DNA from: RYN-230 sp963720645
GTDB taxonomy: Bacteria; Actinomycetota; Actinomycetes; Streptosporangiales; Streptosporangiaceae
Length of the DNA: 64,000 nt
Reading direction: 5' to 3'
Assembly (NCBI GenBank): GCA_963720645.1
Contig: CAVRFX010000016.1
Location: 1 to 64,000, forward strand
The notes beneath the pieces are model-generated. The model saw nothing but the letters and a program-made list of their open reading frames with translations, was not told the origin of the DNA and did not search any database. Below are positions 17,705 to 29,244 of this stretch, one piece after another; the stretch's first letter is position 1; each line of letters begins with the position of its first letter. The position numbers were made by a program, and so were the translations under genes.

Positions 17705-19752
17705 TCAGGGCTGATCACGGCGACACCGTCGCAGCGACGCCCGGTACACGTCCACACTCTCCCCGCCGGGAGACCAGATGCGCACCTCGATCCGCTGGCC
17801 CGGGACGGGCGGGACGAAGTGGGCGCTGAACGGGCCCCAGCCGGAGTACACGCGGCTGCGGAAGGCCGTCGTGACATCGACAGGCAGGGTCACGACCTGG
17901 AGGCCTGCGGCCCCAGCGATGGTGCGCCGCGCCAGCAGCATCCCTTTCCCGTTGTCGTCCCACACTTCGACGTTCGCCGGGCCGGTGGCGGACAAGACGA
18001 TCTGCGTCGTGTACCTGCCGAGCGGTTCGAGCCATTGATGCCGTCCGAGACGTAGCCCGCGCGCCCGGTGGTCGCGGCGTGCCAGCCGCGGACGGGCCCG
18101 GTGAGGGCTGCGCGGCCTCCTGCCCCGGCCGCGGCCCAGGCAGGCACACCGTCGCCGCCGTCGGGGACGATGACCCAGTGCTGGCCGGGAGGCCGATGCC
18201 AGCGGAAGGCCCAGACGCCGTTGGCGTGGGCGATCAGGTCGGCGTGCATGGGACCGGCCAGCAGGCCGATGAAGGCCATCGAGCTGGCCGTGGACTGCAG
18301 TTCGGTTCCGGCTGTCGGAGTGATCACGAACCAGACGTCGCGCCCGCTGACCGGAGTCCTCGACGTATGAGCGAGGGCATGGACGTCGAGGCGCCCGGAG
18401 AACGGTCCCAGGACGCCCTGGGAGGCGACGACCTCGTCGGACTCCGGTATCTGGGACACGCACCTCCGCCAGGGTGGCCGCCGCGGGATCGCTGACCCGC
18501 AGCCAGTGCACAGGCACCTGCGGGCCCCAGATCCCGGCCCAGCAGAGGGCCTGAGCGGCCAGCAGGACGGCGCACACCCGCGCGCTCCGTGAGTGCCGCC
18601 GGGCCACCCAGGCCAGCACGGCGACGGTCCCGACGGGCACGAGCAGGTAGACCGGCAGGTACTGGAACAGCGGCTGGGCGAATCGCCACCCGGTGGACAG
18701 GACGGCAGACAGCAGGCCAACGGCGATCAGGGGCGCCAGCGGCCGGAACAGGATGCCGATCGCACCGCCCGGCAACAGCGCGGCGTTCACGTCGGCGCGC
18801 TTCTGCCACAGCACCTCGGCGATGCGCAGCGGGTTCCTGATGATGCCTTCGGCCATCTGCCTGGTGCTCAGGTGCGCCCCGCTGGCTAGCCGGCCGTGCG
18901 CATAGCTGGCCGACACCCCGAGCGCGAGATAGCCGTAGTGCCGGGCCAGCGGAGCGCCGTGGTCAGCCCCGATCAGCACGATGAATGCCGAGTAGGCGAC
19001 GCTGATGCCGACCAGCGCGGCGCCGCGGCGCCAGTAGCTGCGGCCGGACAGGATTCCGCCCGCGCCGATGCCGAGCACGTAGACCGCGGCGGGGCCGCCA
19101 GCGGACAGGACCGGAGCGACCCACCACCACAGGCGCGTCCTGCCGCTGGCCAGATCGCGGGCCAGCAGCACGGCAAAAGGCATGGCCACGCTCTCCATGT
19201 GGAAGTCGAACGAGAGCGACCACCACAGCCAGGGGCTGGCCACGAACAGGATGAGGCCCGTGGTCACGAGCCACGCGGCGGTCCGCCGGTTTGCGCACCG
19301 GGGCGCGAGGTCGCACATCCAGCGGAATCCGATGAGCTCTGCCGCGACCACGCCGATGTCCTGGAGCCAGAGCAACGTGAGGCTGTGCGGTCCGATCCAG
19401 TAGAAGATGGCCAGCGGCCAGATGGCGAACTCGGCGTCGTTTCGCCAGAACGGCATGGATTCGACCGACGTCTCGGGTCGAGGTGACCGTGCGCGATCAG
19501 GTACCAGGGCTGGTGGTAAACCGCGAAGTCCCACGTCAGCGCGTACCTGTTATACAGCAGGGCGCTCCAGGCGCAGAACGCGATCAACTGGATGGCCAGG
19601 ACGGCCAGGCCGCCCTTCCGCACCCGGTCCATGGCTGCAGAGCGGGGCACCGCGTCGTCGCCGGGAGGCGAGGGACGAGGGACGTGCTGACCGCCGCCGC
19701 GCAGCCAGCGCCCGACCGGCGTGCCGCGCCCGGCCGTCATCGTCCTGCTCAC
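17705..19752 (-). pseudogene. DUF2079-type polytopic membrane protein, three frameshifts
   Basis: A large membrane protein of about 680 residues. The first frame gives a helix GLAVLAIQLIAFCAWSALLY followed by NRYALTWDFAVYHQPWYLIA, the usual start of DUF2079 proteins, with the D-F-Y-Q cluster. After a break near 19475 come WLQDIGVVAAELIGF, LFVASPWLWWSLSFDFHMES, AMPFAVLLARDLASG and further helices. Breaks near 18450 and 18030 lead to a soluble C-terminal part (PVSGRDVWFVITPTAGTELQ, GPANVEVWDDNGKGMLL, GQRIEVRIWSPGGESVDVYR). The family resembles GT-C glycosyltransferases, but activity is unproven. It may modify envelope sugars or lipids. No regulatory site is evident. Confidence 0.65.
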
Positions 19753-20296
19753 AGAGCCCCCACTGGCAGCGATAAGTAATCAGAAAGCTACCGAGAGTCG
19801 TGAGGCCATGCTGCGGGTTCGGGGATTACGTTACGCGATCGAGGGCGGCACCCGACTGGGACTGCGGCTGTCCCCCGGCGGCCATCCGGACAGGACGGAT
19901 AAGCCTTGGGCTCTGGTGTGTGGTTATGACTTGCTGGCGGGAGTGTGGGTGCATTTGCAGGTGGGACCCTCGATCTCAGTGTGTACGTGAACGATCAGCG
20001 GCAGAACAAGCGCGAATAGGCGCCTGCCCCTGGCTTGGGCGTCCACAGGCGTCAACTGCGGACGGGCCTCAGCCACAATCTGACTGCTGCCTGTCCCGAG
20101 CATCGGCAAGGACGGGGGGCGCGGAGGACGCTTCCGCCTAGCGCTGCGGTCGAGCCCGCAGGCGTCTGTCCGGTGTAGGGCACCCGTGCAGGAATCTTCA
20201 CCGGGCAGGTCTTACGGGACGGCATCTCGCAGGCGTCCCCTCCGACCTGAGGTGTTCCATATGAGGTTCCGCTATCGGGCCGGGGCACCGGTGGTA
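19753..20296. other. Intergenic region carrying repeat copy 2
   Basis: About 540 bases, no convincing frame on either strand. The second repeat copy lies at 19916-19942. Confidence 0.4.
19916..19942 (+). repeat. Dispersed repeat, copy 2
   Basis: Identical to copy 1 over 27 bases except one change (TTGCTGGCGG for TTGCAGGCGG). The right flank GTGTGGGTGCAT resembles copies 3 and 5. Confidence 0.65.
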
Positions 20297-20992
20297 CTAG
20301 ATGTGCGAAGCCAGCTCGAGGTTCCGGGGGCCAGCCGTCGCCATCGTGATCCGTGCCCTGGACCTCAGGATGAAGTACAGCAGGCAGCTCACGAGCAGTG
20401 GGAACAGTTCGGCCGGCCCGTCATATTGTCCGCTGACCGATGAAAGTGTTGCGTCGATGCTGATCGTGTGTCCGTCGATGACCCCGTTGATGTGAGCCTC
20501 GCTCAGGATCGGATGACGACGAGGTCGCGAACAAGGTGATTACGGCCCCGTCGAAGTCTCCGTCGATGCTCATGACCGTCGGCGCGTAAGCGGGCGCTTC
20601 GACCGGCGCGACATGCGCTCGAAGTTCTTGCTCGCCGACCGCGCCAGAAACGTCGGCGTGGCGCACGGCGTAATGAGGCGTCAGATGGACGTCGCTTCGC
20701 AGATGGACCGGTCTGGTCTGTCGTACTCTCCGAGGAACAGCCCGACCGGGTCAAGGTTGTCGAAGTTGGATTCGATCCGCCAGGGTCGCCCCCGACCGGC
20801 GCGCCGAGGCTCTCGCCGCAGATGTTCAGCACGACTGTTCGGGATATCGAGCACGAGCTCGACCCGCTGCTCGCCAACCGTTCCGACAAGGTGTTCGTCG
20901 GCGCGGACCAGCTCGACGTCAACCACGAACGAACTGTAGCCACCCGAGGCCGTAAACGACCGCTGATCTTCCAGAGGCGAGGAGGTCAGCAT
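20297..20992 (-). pseudogene. Hypothetical protein, frameshifted
   Basis: Three frames join into about 230 residues. From ATG 20992: LEDQRSFTASGGYSSFVVDV, ELVRADEHLVGTVGEQRVEL, FDNLDPVGLFLGEYDRP; then after a break near 20700, YAVRHADVSGAVGEQELRAH and SIDGDFDGAVITLFATSS; then after a break near 20515, ILSEAHINGVIDGHTISIDA and ELFPLLVSCLLYFILRS, ending at 20297. The final part holds a hydrophobic stretch that could be a membrane helix. The repeated '-GEQ-VEL-' and '-DGDFDGA-I-' patterns hint at a beta-rich domain. I do not recognise the family. The IS630 element lies just upstream of its start. Confidence 0.45.
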
Positions 20993-21098
20993 GCGCGGGC
21001 TCGACCCTGCCGACGTACTGACGAGGATCAAGGACGACCCCGGCGACGCCCTGATAGCTGCGGTCGGCCGTTTGGCGCGGTGCGGAGCCGTCCGGTAC

Positions 21099-21124
21099 GT
21101 GTGTGGTTATGACTTCTGGCAGGA
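21099..21124 (+). repeat. Dispersed repeat, copy 3
   Basis: GTGTGTGGTTATGACTT is exact, then the copy differs by an indel (CTGGCAGGA). The right flank continues CTGTGCCGACATGCAG. It ends 30 bases before the IS630 left end. Confidence 0.6.
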
Positions 21125-21154
21125 CTGTGCCGACATGCAGATGAGCACCTTTAT

Positions 21155-22478
21155 CTAGTGTGCCCCGCCAGAAATCTTCGACATATATTCGGCTAGTGAG
21201 TTGAGGATCTCGTCGGCTGTCTTGACCCAGGCGAACGGTTTCGGGTTTTCGTTCCAGTGCTCGATCCACTGGCGGATGTCGGCTTCGAGGGCCTGGACGG
21301 ACTTGTGGACGCCGCGGCGGAGCTTCTGGTCGGTGAGGTAGCCGAACCAGCGTTCGACCTGGTTGATCCAGGAGGATCCGGTCGGGGTGAAGTGGACGTG
21401 GAAGCGGGGGTGGCGGGCGAGCCAGTCCTGGATGGCGGGGGTCTTGTGGGTGCCGTAGTTGTCGCAGACCAGGTGGACGTCGAGGCCGGCGGGGACGTTC
21501 TTGTCGATCCTCTTGAGGAACTTCAGGAATTCCTGGTGGCGGTGCCGGCGGTGCAGCTCGCTGATCACGGTGCCGTCGGCGATGTTGAAGGCGGCGAACA
21601 GGCTGGTGACGCCGTGGCGGGCGTAGTCGTGGGTGCGCCGCTCGGGCATGCCGGGCATCATCGGGAGCACGGGCTGGGACCTGTCCAGGGCCTGGACCTG
21701 CGACTTCTCGTCTACGCAGAGCACGACGGCCTTCTCCGGCGGGTTGTGGTAGAGCCCGACGACGTCGACGACCTTCGCCACGAACAGCGGGTCGGTGCTC
21801 AGCTTGAACCCGTCGATGAGGTGCGGCTTGAGGTCGAACTTCCGCCAGATCCGGCCGACGGTCAACTTGCTCAGGCCGCTGCGGCTGGCCATGGATGCCC
21901 GTGACCAGTGGGTGGCGTTCCGGGGCATCTCCTCGAGGGTGGCGGTGACGACTTCCTCGACCTGGTCCAGCAGGATCGATGGCGGCCTGCCGGGGCGCGG
22001 CTCATCGACGAGCCCGGCCAGGCGCTTGCGGGTGAACCGCCCGCGCCACCGGGCCACCATGTGCTCGCCGACCCGCAACTCGGCCGCGACGGCCTTGTTG
22101 TCCTTGCCGGCCGCGCAGGCCAGCACGACCTTCGCCCGCAGCGCCAGCGCCTGGGAGGTCCTGGCCCGCCGCGCCCACCGGGTCAGCTGGTCCCGCTCGG
22201 CGTCCGTCGAACCAGGCCGGCCTCGGCCGGCCCGGCCGGGCACCGTCCGCCAGCCCGGCTGTCCCCGACCGGGCAAACCGCTCGCGCCACTTCCGCACGG
22301 TGTCAGTGGCAAGCCCCAGCTCAGCGGCCACGCCGGAGTTGCCGCCCGTCCCGGACTCCGCGCACGCCAGCACGATCCGCGCCCGCTCCGCCATACGCGA
22401 CGATCCCGACAGCAGCAGCCGCCCGAGCTCCGCCCGGTCCTCGTCTGACAGTGCCAGTGGCGCGACAGGAAGCGACAT
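21155..22478 (-). pseudogene. IS630 transposase with duplicated N-terminal helix-turn-helix, one frameshift
   Basis: A DDE transposase of about 440 residues. Catalytic acids are visible in VVLCVDEKSQVQALD (first Asp), VHLVCDNYGTHKTPAI (second Asp) and WINQVERWFGYL (Glu). The N-terminus is unusual: one IS630 helix-turn-helix unit, LGRLLLSGSSRMAERARIVL to GVAAELGLATDTVRKW and LADGARPGRPR, is followed by a second, LTRWARRARTSQALALRAKV to KAVAAELRVGEHMVARW and LVDEPRPGRPPS. A frame change near 22230, right between the two units, joins ORFs from 22478 and 22312. The single unit before the DDE domain is normal; the first unit is extra. It could be a duplication in one gene or a fusion of two insertions. 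Confidence 0.75.
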
Positions 22479-22526
22479 AAAGGCAGTCTACAAACTTATG
22501 TCGATAACCTCAGGCGCTGACACTAG
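21155..22526. mobile_element. IS630-family insertion sequence
   Basis: The element is about 1.37 kb and carries one transposase gene. Its left end begins CTAGTGTGCC at 21155; the right end, read inward, begins CTAGTGTCAG at 22526. The shared CTAGTGT and the central TA fit IS630/Tc1-like elements, which insert at TA and duplicate it. Beyond the first seven bases the inverted repeats match only partly. The transposase stop codon TAG lies within the left end itself. Confidence 0.7.
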
Positions 22527-22649
22527 TGTCCCGAGTCGCTGATTCGTCGGCAGTCGGCCGCGAGGATCCGATGATGCTGGGTATCGATCACGGGTGAGGA
22601 TGACTGCAGCCATGATCGGCGGGCGGCAGATCATTGCCATGATGGCAGG

Positions 22650-23136
22650 GTGACTGGGCAGTCAGACGCGGATTGGGCTGGATATTACGCGTGGTCGTCG
22701 GGCCGGGAGCCACGGCCGATGCTGCTGGCGGCCTGCAGCAGCTCGGACCGGGCGAGGGCCGGATGGCGGTCGATCTGGGCTGCGGCGAGGGCACTGAGGT
22801 CTTGGCCTTGCTGAATCGCGGCTGGTCGGTCCTAGCCGTGGACGTCGAGCCTGCCGGGCTCGACTGCTCAGGTCACGGATCCCCGCTGCCTATGCTGAGC
22901 GGATCACCGTCGTCTGCGGCTCATTCGCCGATGTCAGCCTCCCGCGTGCGGAGCTGGTGCATGCGGGCTTCAGCCTGCCGTTCTGCCCGCCGCGGGAGTT
23001 TCCGGTGGTGTGGCGGCGGCTGCGCCGCGCGCTGGTGCCTGGCGGGATCTTCGCCGGCCAGCTGTTCGGTACCCATGACAGCTGGGCTGACGGTCCGGGC
23101 ATGACCTTCCAGGACAGGCGCGCAGTCACCAGCCTG
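22650..23136 (+). pseudogene. SAM-dependent methyltransferase, truncated at 3' end
   Basis: A class I methyltransferase, about 160 residues left. From GTG 22650 the first frame reads SDADWAGYYAWSSGREPRPM; the next has MAVDLGCGEGTEVLALLNRG, the SAM-binding glycine loop, then WSVLAVDVEPAG with the acidic ribose-binding position; a third gives VVCGSFADVSLPRAELVHAG followed by FSLPFCPPREFPVVWRRLRR and PGGIFAGQLFGTHDSWADGP. Frame changes lie near 22710 and 22880. Sense stops at about 23125 in DRRAV, exactly where repeat copy 4 begins; the final strand pair of the fold is missing. The truncation is therefore real rather than an indel. Substrate unknown. Confidence 0.65.
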
Positions 23137-23154
23137 TATGACTTGCATGCGGGA
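23137..23154 (+). repeat. Dispersed repeat, copy 4 (partial)
   Basis: TATGACTTGCATGCGGGA matches 17 of 18 bases of the shared core; the leading GTGTGTGG is absent. The right flank CGGTGCCGAC resembles copy 3. It replaces the missing end of the methyltransferase gene. Confidence 0.5.
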
Positions 23155-23355
23155 CGGTGCCGACGCGCGCACACTCGTTCACTAGTAGAGCGGCCGGGAC
23201 GCCGAAGAAAGGACCGCTTCAGCGCAGATCGCCGACTGTGCGGCCCCCGCCTGGGTGAGGTCGCTCGGGCGGAGCTGCGCCCGGAACGGGCGGTTCCGCC
23301 GCGGCTCCGCCCCGGTGCATGCTTGAGATCTCAGTAGGCTGAGCAGACGCGGCTC

Positions 23356-24135
23356 TCAGACCCGGGCAACCAGGTAGCGGAAGATGTCTCCTGCCGGTAG
23401 GTCGCGTCGGGCCTGCGGCTGCCGGCGAACGCCCTGGTGAGCGCACCGCGGACCGCGGGAAGCCCGGAGTGCTGAATGGCCTTGCGGGCCGGCCGGAGCT
23501 CAGCTGTGTGCGGACAGCCGTCGCGAGGTCGGGGTAGATCAGCGGGTTGGACGTCCGTGACGGTGAGCGGAGTGAGACCAGCTAGCGCGGCCAGCTTTTC
23601 GAGCTGGCCCTCCTCGCTCCAGGCGACGGCGGTGGGTGCGGCGGCGGGGCGGGAGGCATCAGCGGGCCGAGCTCGGCGAACATCACGCCGCTCTCGCACT
23701 TGTCCGGTGGCCCCCACACAAGGAAGCTGACCAGGCCGCCGGCCTGGTCACCTGGCTAATATGCTTGCGGCCGCGTGCGGGATCAGCAGCGTACTGTACC
23801 GAGTTCAACGAGGTGACCACGTCAAACGCGCCCTCGGGATAGGGCAGCGGGTCTTCGAGGTCACCAACGGTGAGCGCGGCGGCGGGGACGCGCTCGCGCG
23901 CGATGTCCAGCATGGGGGCGGCCGCGTCCAGACCGGATACGGTGGCGCCCCGCCCCGCCGCGAGCAGCAGGGCGAAGCCGGCTCCACAGCCGACGTCGAG
24001 GAGCCTTGTGCCGCTGGCCACGCCGGTTGCGTTAAGAACCGCCTCGTAGAAGGGCGTGCACATCGGCTCGTTGTAGTCGGCCCAGTCACGTGCCCCGGGG
24101 CCCCATAGCTGCCCTTGTTCCTGACCTGATCCCAT
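23356..24135 (-). pseudogene. SAM-dependent methyltransferase (UbiE-like), frameshifted
   Basis: A class I methyltransferase of about 255 residues. From ATG 24135 the first 115 residues are continuous: RDWADYNEPMCTPFYEAVLN, the SAM loop RLLDVGCGAGFALLLAAGRG, GLDAAAPMLDIARERVP, VGDLEDPLPYPEGAFDVVTS. After a break near 23735, other frames give SEEGQLEKLAALAGLTPLTV and PARKAIQHSGLPAVRGALTR, and a last frame DIFRYLVARV ending at 23356. The acceptor-side helices are thus present in pieces. Likely a small-molecule methyltransferase; acceptor unknown. It is next to the LAL regulator on the same strand, 93 bases downstream of that gene's stop. Confidence 0.7.
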
Positions 24136-24228
24136 GGTCCGCGCTCCTTTTGCCGGTATCGGTTACCGGCGATCGTGCGCCTCGGCCGGAGTGGCACATC
24201 GGTGGGAACACGAATTCGCACCACGTAG

Positions 24229-27008
24229 TCAGCGGCCGCCAGGACGGAGCACGCCGGCCCGCGCCGTGGCCAGCTGGGTCCGGGACCGGGTCCCGGTCTT
24301 GCGCAGCAAGCTCTCGATGTGCTTTTCAACTGTCCGGTGTGAAACGTGAAGCCTCGAGGCGATGTCCTTGTTCGACAATCCGGCTGCTACCAGGTCAAGG
24401 ACCTCTGTCTCCCGCGGTGTGACCCCGAGCAGCGCCAGGCCGTCCCGGGCAGGTTCGGCGAGCAGGGCATGACAGTGCTGCACGAGCGGCTCGAGGCCAG
24501 ACTCGCCGAACGACCGGGCTGCTGTAGTGAGCCAGCGCCGCGGTTCGCCCCAGCCGTCGGCCAGCGCAGCCCTGGCCGTGAGCATCCGGGCCAGGTCGGA
24601 CCACACGGGAAGTGAGCCAGCTCGGCGGCTCCCCGGTCGGCAAGCGCAGCGGCCAGGTCGCGGTCAGGGCGGCGCCCCGCCAGGACCGCCTCGGCGTACA
24701 GCAGCATCCCGCGGTTCGCGCGGTTGACCGTCATGCCGGTACGCCGCGCGGCGGAAATCGCATTGTCCGCGCCGGGGTCTGCGTGCACGGCCAGCAGCAG
24801 CGGCCAGAGGCCGAGGTAGATGCCAGGCCCAGAATTCGGAAGGGGCGCGAGGAACTCGACCGCGCGCTGAAACGCTTGGCGGGCGCCAGCTTCGTCGCCG
24901 TCCAGCAGCGCGGCTATTCCCCGGCCGCCCCACACCGATCCCTCTATCTCCATATCACCGGGAGCCGCCGCGAGGGCCAGGCTATTGTGACGCTCCATCT
25001 CCTCCGCGTCCCGGCGCAGACCGGCCAGCTCGGCCAGGAATACCTGGGCGGTGGCACGAATCTGGGTGAGGTGAAGACGTTCCGCCGCGGCGAGGGCTGA
25101 GGCAGCGTGCCGCTGTCCCGCCTCAGGCGCGAAGCGGAACAGGTCCGACGCGGCCAGCTGGATATCGAGAACGGCAGCCGTGCTCAGCGCGCCCAGATCA
25201 TCGGCTGTCTGCCGGGCCTGTTCTAGCCGCCTGGTACCTGCCTGCTCGAACAATTCGATAGTGCCAAGCTCGTGCAGCGCGCGCAGCCGCCACAGTGGGA
25301 GGTTCGCCATCTCGGCGCACGTGAGCGCCTTCTCGAACGCCACCCTCGCCGCATTAAGGTCGCGCGCCCGGTGGCTGCGCCCGAGCAGCCCGAGCGCATG
25401 ACATCTCACGTCAGCAATGGCCGCGGGGGACTCCAGGACCAGCTCAGCCAGCCGCTGCGCGGCCCCTACGTCGCGCTTTGAGAGGGCAGTCTCAGCGGCA
25501 AGCACCCGCCAGCGTTGCGTCAATGCCGGGTCCGGGTCCTCCGCCAGCAGCCTCCCGGCGGACGCGAGGTGATCGGCGGCGACCGGCCAGCGGGTGGCCT
25601 CCACCGCCGCGTGCGCGACGGCCAGGTGAATCTGCGCCCGGGCCGAGGGGCCAGCTGCCGCCGACTGGCCCAGGGCGGCTGCGCTGACGGACATGCACTC
25701 ATCCAGCCGCCCCGCCAGGGCAAGCGCCTCCGCGAGCAGCGCATTCACCGTGTAGCGCAGGCGGTCGGCCTCGGCCAGGGCGGAAGCCCTCCGAAGCGTG
25801 CTCGTGGCAGTGGCCAGCGCTCCGCGCCGCAGCGAATCACGACCGGATTCGGTGAGCAGCCGGGCGGCGAGTTGCGTGTCCCCGGCCTGTAGGGCCAGGT
25901 CGGCGGCCAGGTCACGGGATGCTCCCGTCAAGCCCGGGCGCCCCGCCTGGACTATGGCGAGCGCGGCCTGCGAAAGTTCCGCCCGCACATGCGGGAGAAG
26001 GCTATCGAGGATCGCCTCGCGGGTCAGCGCGTGCCGGAACTGATAGGCGTCACCGTGAAACTCCAACAGTCCGCTATCGACGGCGTGCTCGAGCGCCTGG
26101 CCCACCACCCGCGGCCCGTCCGCGCTCGTTGTCAGCAGCCGCGAGTCGAACTGCCGCCCGAGCACGGCGGCGACCTGGATCACCCGGCGCTCTGCCTCGT
26201 CCAGACCTGCCAGCCTGGCCGTCACCGCGGCCGCGAAAGAAGCGGGCACCCCCGGGGCGGCGAGTAGCTCCTCGACCAGGAAGGGCACCCCATCAGCCGC
26301 GCCCACCACGTAGCGGACAACCTCGCGGGTAACGGCGGGACGGCAGGCCAGCACCATCTGCCTGGTCTGCTCCGCCGACAGCCGGGCAAGCGACAGAAGC
26401 CGGACGCTGCGCCTGGTACCGAGCGACTGGACGAGCTCATATCCGGGGGAGCCGGGCTCCGTCCGGACAGTCCCGACACACAAAACCCGCTCGGCTTGCA
26501 GATTGCCCGCGAGGTACTCCACCACCGCCAATGTGTCCGGGTCGGCCCACTGAAGGTCTTCCAGGCCGACCAGGAGCCCCGCTGTGCCGGCTAGCGCCCG
26601 CAGCAGCCTCACCACGGCCTCGCCGCGCGCGCTAGGCAGGATCTCCGCCATCGCGGCCGCCGTCCCAGCGGCTTCGCTTACTTGCAGGGGGATCACGCTC
26701 CGCAGCGCTGCCGACCACGGCCCCAATCCGGGCAATTCCCTGACCCGCAGCGCCTGCAACAAAGCCTCACTCAGCGGGCGGAATGGGGTGGCCGCACCCG
26801 ACGCGGTCGCACGACCCGTGACTGCCAGCCCCCCGCGGGCCCGTGTTACCTCGGCCAGCTCAACCAGCAGGCGCGATTTGCCAACGCCTGCCTCCCCGGC
26901 CAGGACAACCACGCTGCCCCGGCCAGCCTCGGCCTCCGCCAGCGCGATCCGGAGTGACTCCATCTCCGCATCGCGGCCGACCACCACCGGGCACCGCACG
27001 GACTCCAT
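24229..27008 (-). pseudogene. LAL-type LuxR transcription regulator with AAA ATPase domain, one frameshift
   Basis: A large ATP-binding LuxR regulator of about 925 residues. It opens MESVRCPVVVGRDAEMESLR; the Walker A loop is GEAGVGKSRLL (residues about 38-48), followed by a STAND-type ATPase with LLVGLEDLQWADPDTLAVVE (Walker B with the usual QWAD). The middle is a long run of helical, TPR-like repeats. The C-terminal helix-turn-helix reads LLGVTPRETEVLDLVAAGLS then NKDIASRLHVSHRTVEKHIE, the canonical LuxR motif. One frame change near 24605 separates the two parts. I prefer ATG 27008, where the family normally begins; the frame is open to 27224. Such proteins are signal-gated activators of catabolic or secondary-metabolism genes; its target is not evident, though the methyltransferase just downstream is a candidate. 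Confidence 0.8.
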
Positions 27009-27463
27009 GCAGCCATCCTGCTCCCTGATCCCCGGAAAGGCCGCCCACGCGATCGCGTTCCAGCTGGACACGGGCCGCACTTCCTCGACATCCGGGCCAC
27101 CGACCTGCAGGCGATTCCTGCCGATATCCGCGCCGCGCCGCCTACGGAGATCGGGGCTAGATCGCCTGCTGGGGTGCTCGTCCGAGTGTGCCACAGCGCT
27201 CACGCCACTCGGATAGACAGTCATGCAAGCCGGTCTGAGCTTCGGGTCAACGTGTTGGGGTACCCCCGCGAGCGACCGTGAGTCGCGCTGACGACCGCCC
27301 TGTCGGGCACGCGACGGGCACGGCGGCTAATCAGAGTACTGATCAATCCGGCTTCTCGGTCCGTGTGCGCTAGTCGCCGGTCGGTGCTGCAGGGTTGCGC
27401 CCGTAGGACTGGATGGCCTATTGGTCGCCGTGCGCACCTCGCTGCGTTGTTGCGAGTTCTCGG
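27009..27463. other. Gap between LAL regulator and beta-helix gene
   Basis: The first 215 bases could code an N-terminal extension of the LAL regulator. The rest has no recognised gene, repeat or RNA. Confidence 0.35.
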
Positions 27464-29244
27464 CTATCCGCTTGGGTGCAGGTCGGGGCTTGTTTCTGGG
27501 TTCCGGCGTTGCCCAGCGATCTTGGAGTTTCCCGGTGACGAGGCCGGGCTTGCGCAGCCGAAGCACTGATCGGGCCGGTTCAGCGCGATCAGGGAGTGGC
27601 GCAGCGTGACCGGAAGTTCTGTGAACAGCCCGCCGCCTTGCACCGTGATGCCAGGGCTGCCCGGTCAGCGAGTTGCGGATCACTACCGTGTGATCTAGCA
27701 CAAGCTGAACCGGGCGGCCCGGAGATGTCGGTGCCGTTCCATATTCCGCCGCCCTGCGCCACACCCGACGGCCCGATGGCCTTCCCGGCATTGCCGCTGA
27801 CCCGGACCCCGCGCAGGTCAAGGAGGCTGTCGTTCAAGATTCCCGCGCCCTGGCTGGTGGCTGATCCTGTCGAGGTCTTCGCTATGGCGACGTTGCCGCT
27901 GATGACGCCGCCACGGACGGTGACGAGGCGGGCGTCGTTGTTGAAGTTGAGCATCACCAGGCGCGCCGGCGTTGCCTGCGACGCCGCCCGGGCTCACGAT
28001 CGTGGTGGTGTTACCGGTGATGAGCGTATTGCTGATGAGTCCGCCGCCGTCGAGTTCAAGCGCGTACCCGCGGCCCCGGTGTCGGCCGTGGTCGCCACTT
28101 TGCTGAACAGCTTGTTGCCGGAGATGAGGCTGTTGCTCATGTTGAGCGGGCTGTCGCCCACGTTCATGGCCACGTCGATTCCGCCCGCCTCGCCGCGGGG
28201 GTCCTTACTCGTCACCGAGTTACCGGTGATCGCGGTTTTGTCAACCGTGGCTCGGACGTCGTCCCCGACGTGGATGCCGCCGGAGTTCGCGCCCAGGCCG
28301 ATGAGCTTCCCGGCCGCGAACTTGGGCAGGTTGCTGGCAAGGCTCACGCTGTTGCGGGTAACAATGCTGTCCCTGACCGTGAGCGAATCGCTCACCGCGA
28401 AGAAGGGAAAGCCAACAAAGGCCCCGGCGCCTTCGGCGAAGCGGCCATTCGGAATGGCCGCGGCGGCATGATTGCCCGCCACGAGCGTCTTGGTCATCGT
28501 CACGCTGCCCTGCGCACTGTAAATCCCTGCCCCATCCGAATCGCTCGGCACCGCGGGCAGGCCCGCCGCCGGGCCGACGCTGTTGCCGATGACAGCCGTG
28601 TGCACCAACGTCAGGTACCCCCAGCTGTCGATGCCGCCGCCTGCCGCCTGCGCGAACGGGCACTGACCGGCCGGGAATCCACCCGGACACGTGATACCCG
28701 AAGGAACGGCCCTCACCGGGTCGGCGCGGTTACCGGTGATCACGCTGTCCGAGATCGTTACCGTCGCGCCCCCGGTAGCGGTACTGCTCGTCGGTATGGC
28801 CTTCGGCGGGATCTCGACGCCAGCGCCCGCCGCCACCACGCCATTCCGCCCGGCGAGCGGCTTGGATTCCGGGCTGGAGCGGGCCAGGCCGCCGATGATC
28901 GTGACACCGGAGATCGACACGACTGGCTCGCTCGATGCGCCGAGGGCGCCGATCGTCAGCACATGCCCGCCGCCGCGGATGATCGTAGACCCCGGTCCCG
29001 CCCCGGCAAGCCGCATGCTGACATTAATCGTGATACCGCCACGGTAGGTGCCAGGCCCGACCCTTATCGTGTCGCCGCTCTTAGCGGCCGCGACCGCGGG
29101 CGCGATCTGGGTGTACGGGCAGCCGCTCGCGCAGACGTTCAGCGTCGTCGCCGACGCCGCTTCGGCCATTAGGGGCAGCGTCGTTACGGCGGGAACCAGC
29201 AGGACCAGCATCCCGGCGCCACGCCACGCACGACAACGCCTCAT
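27464..29244 (-). pseudogene. Exported parallel beta-helix protein, frameshifted
   Basis: A secreted protein of about 590 residues. From 29244 it begins MRRCRAWRGAGMLVLLVPAV and a likely cut after AEAASA. The mature part opens TLNVCASGCPYTQIAPAVAA and GDTIRVGPGTYRGGITINVS, the standard entry of pectate-lyase-like right-handed beta-helices, followed by many short turns such as VTISDSVITGNRA, LTLVHTAVIGNSVG, LTVRDSIVTRNSVS and LNMSNSLISGNKL. Frame breaks occur near 28030, 27960 and 27720; another frame supplies QLVLDHTVVIRNSLTG and the end NRPDQCFGC-like tail to 27464. No catalytic residues are recognised, so it could bind or cleave polysaccharide or serve as a surface adhesin. ATG 29289 is an alternative start. 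Confidence 0.7.
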
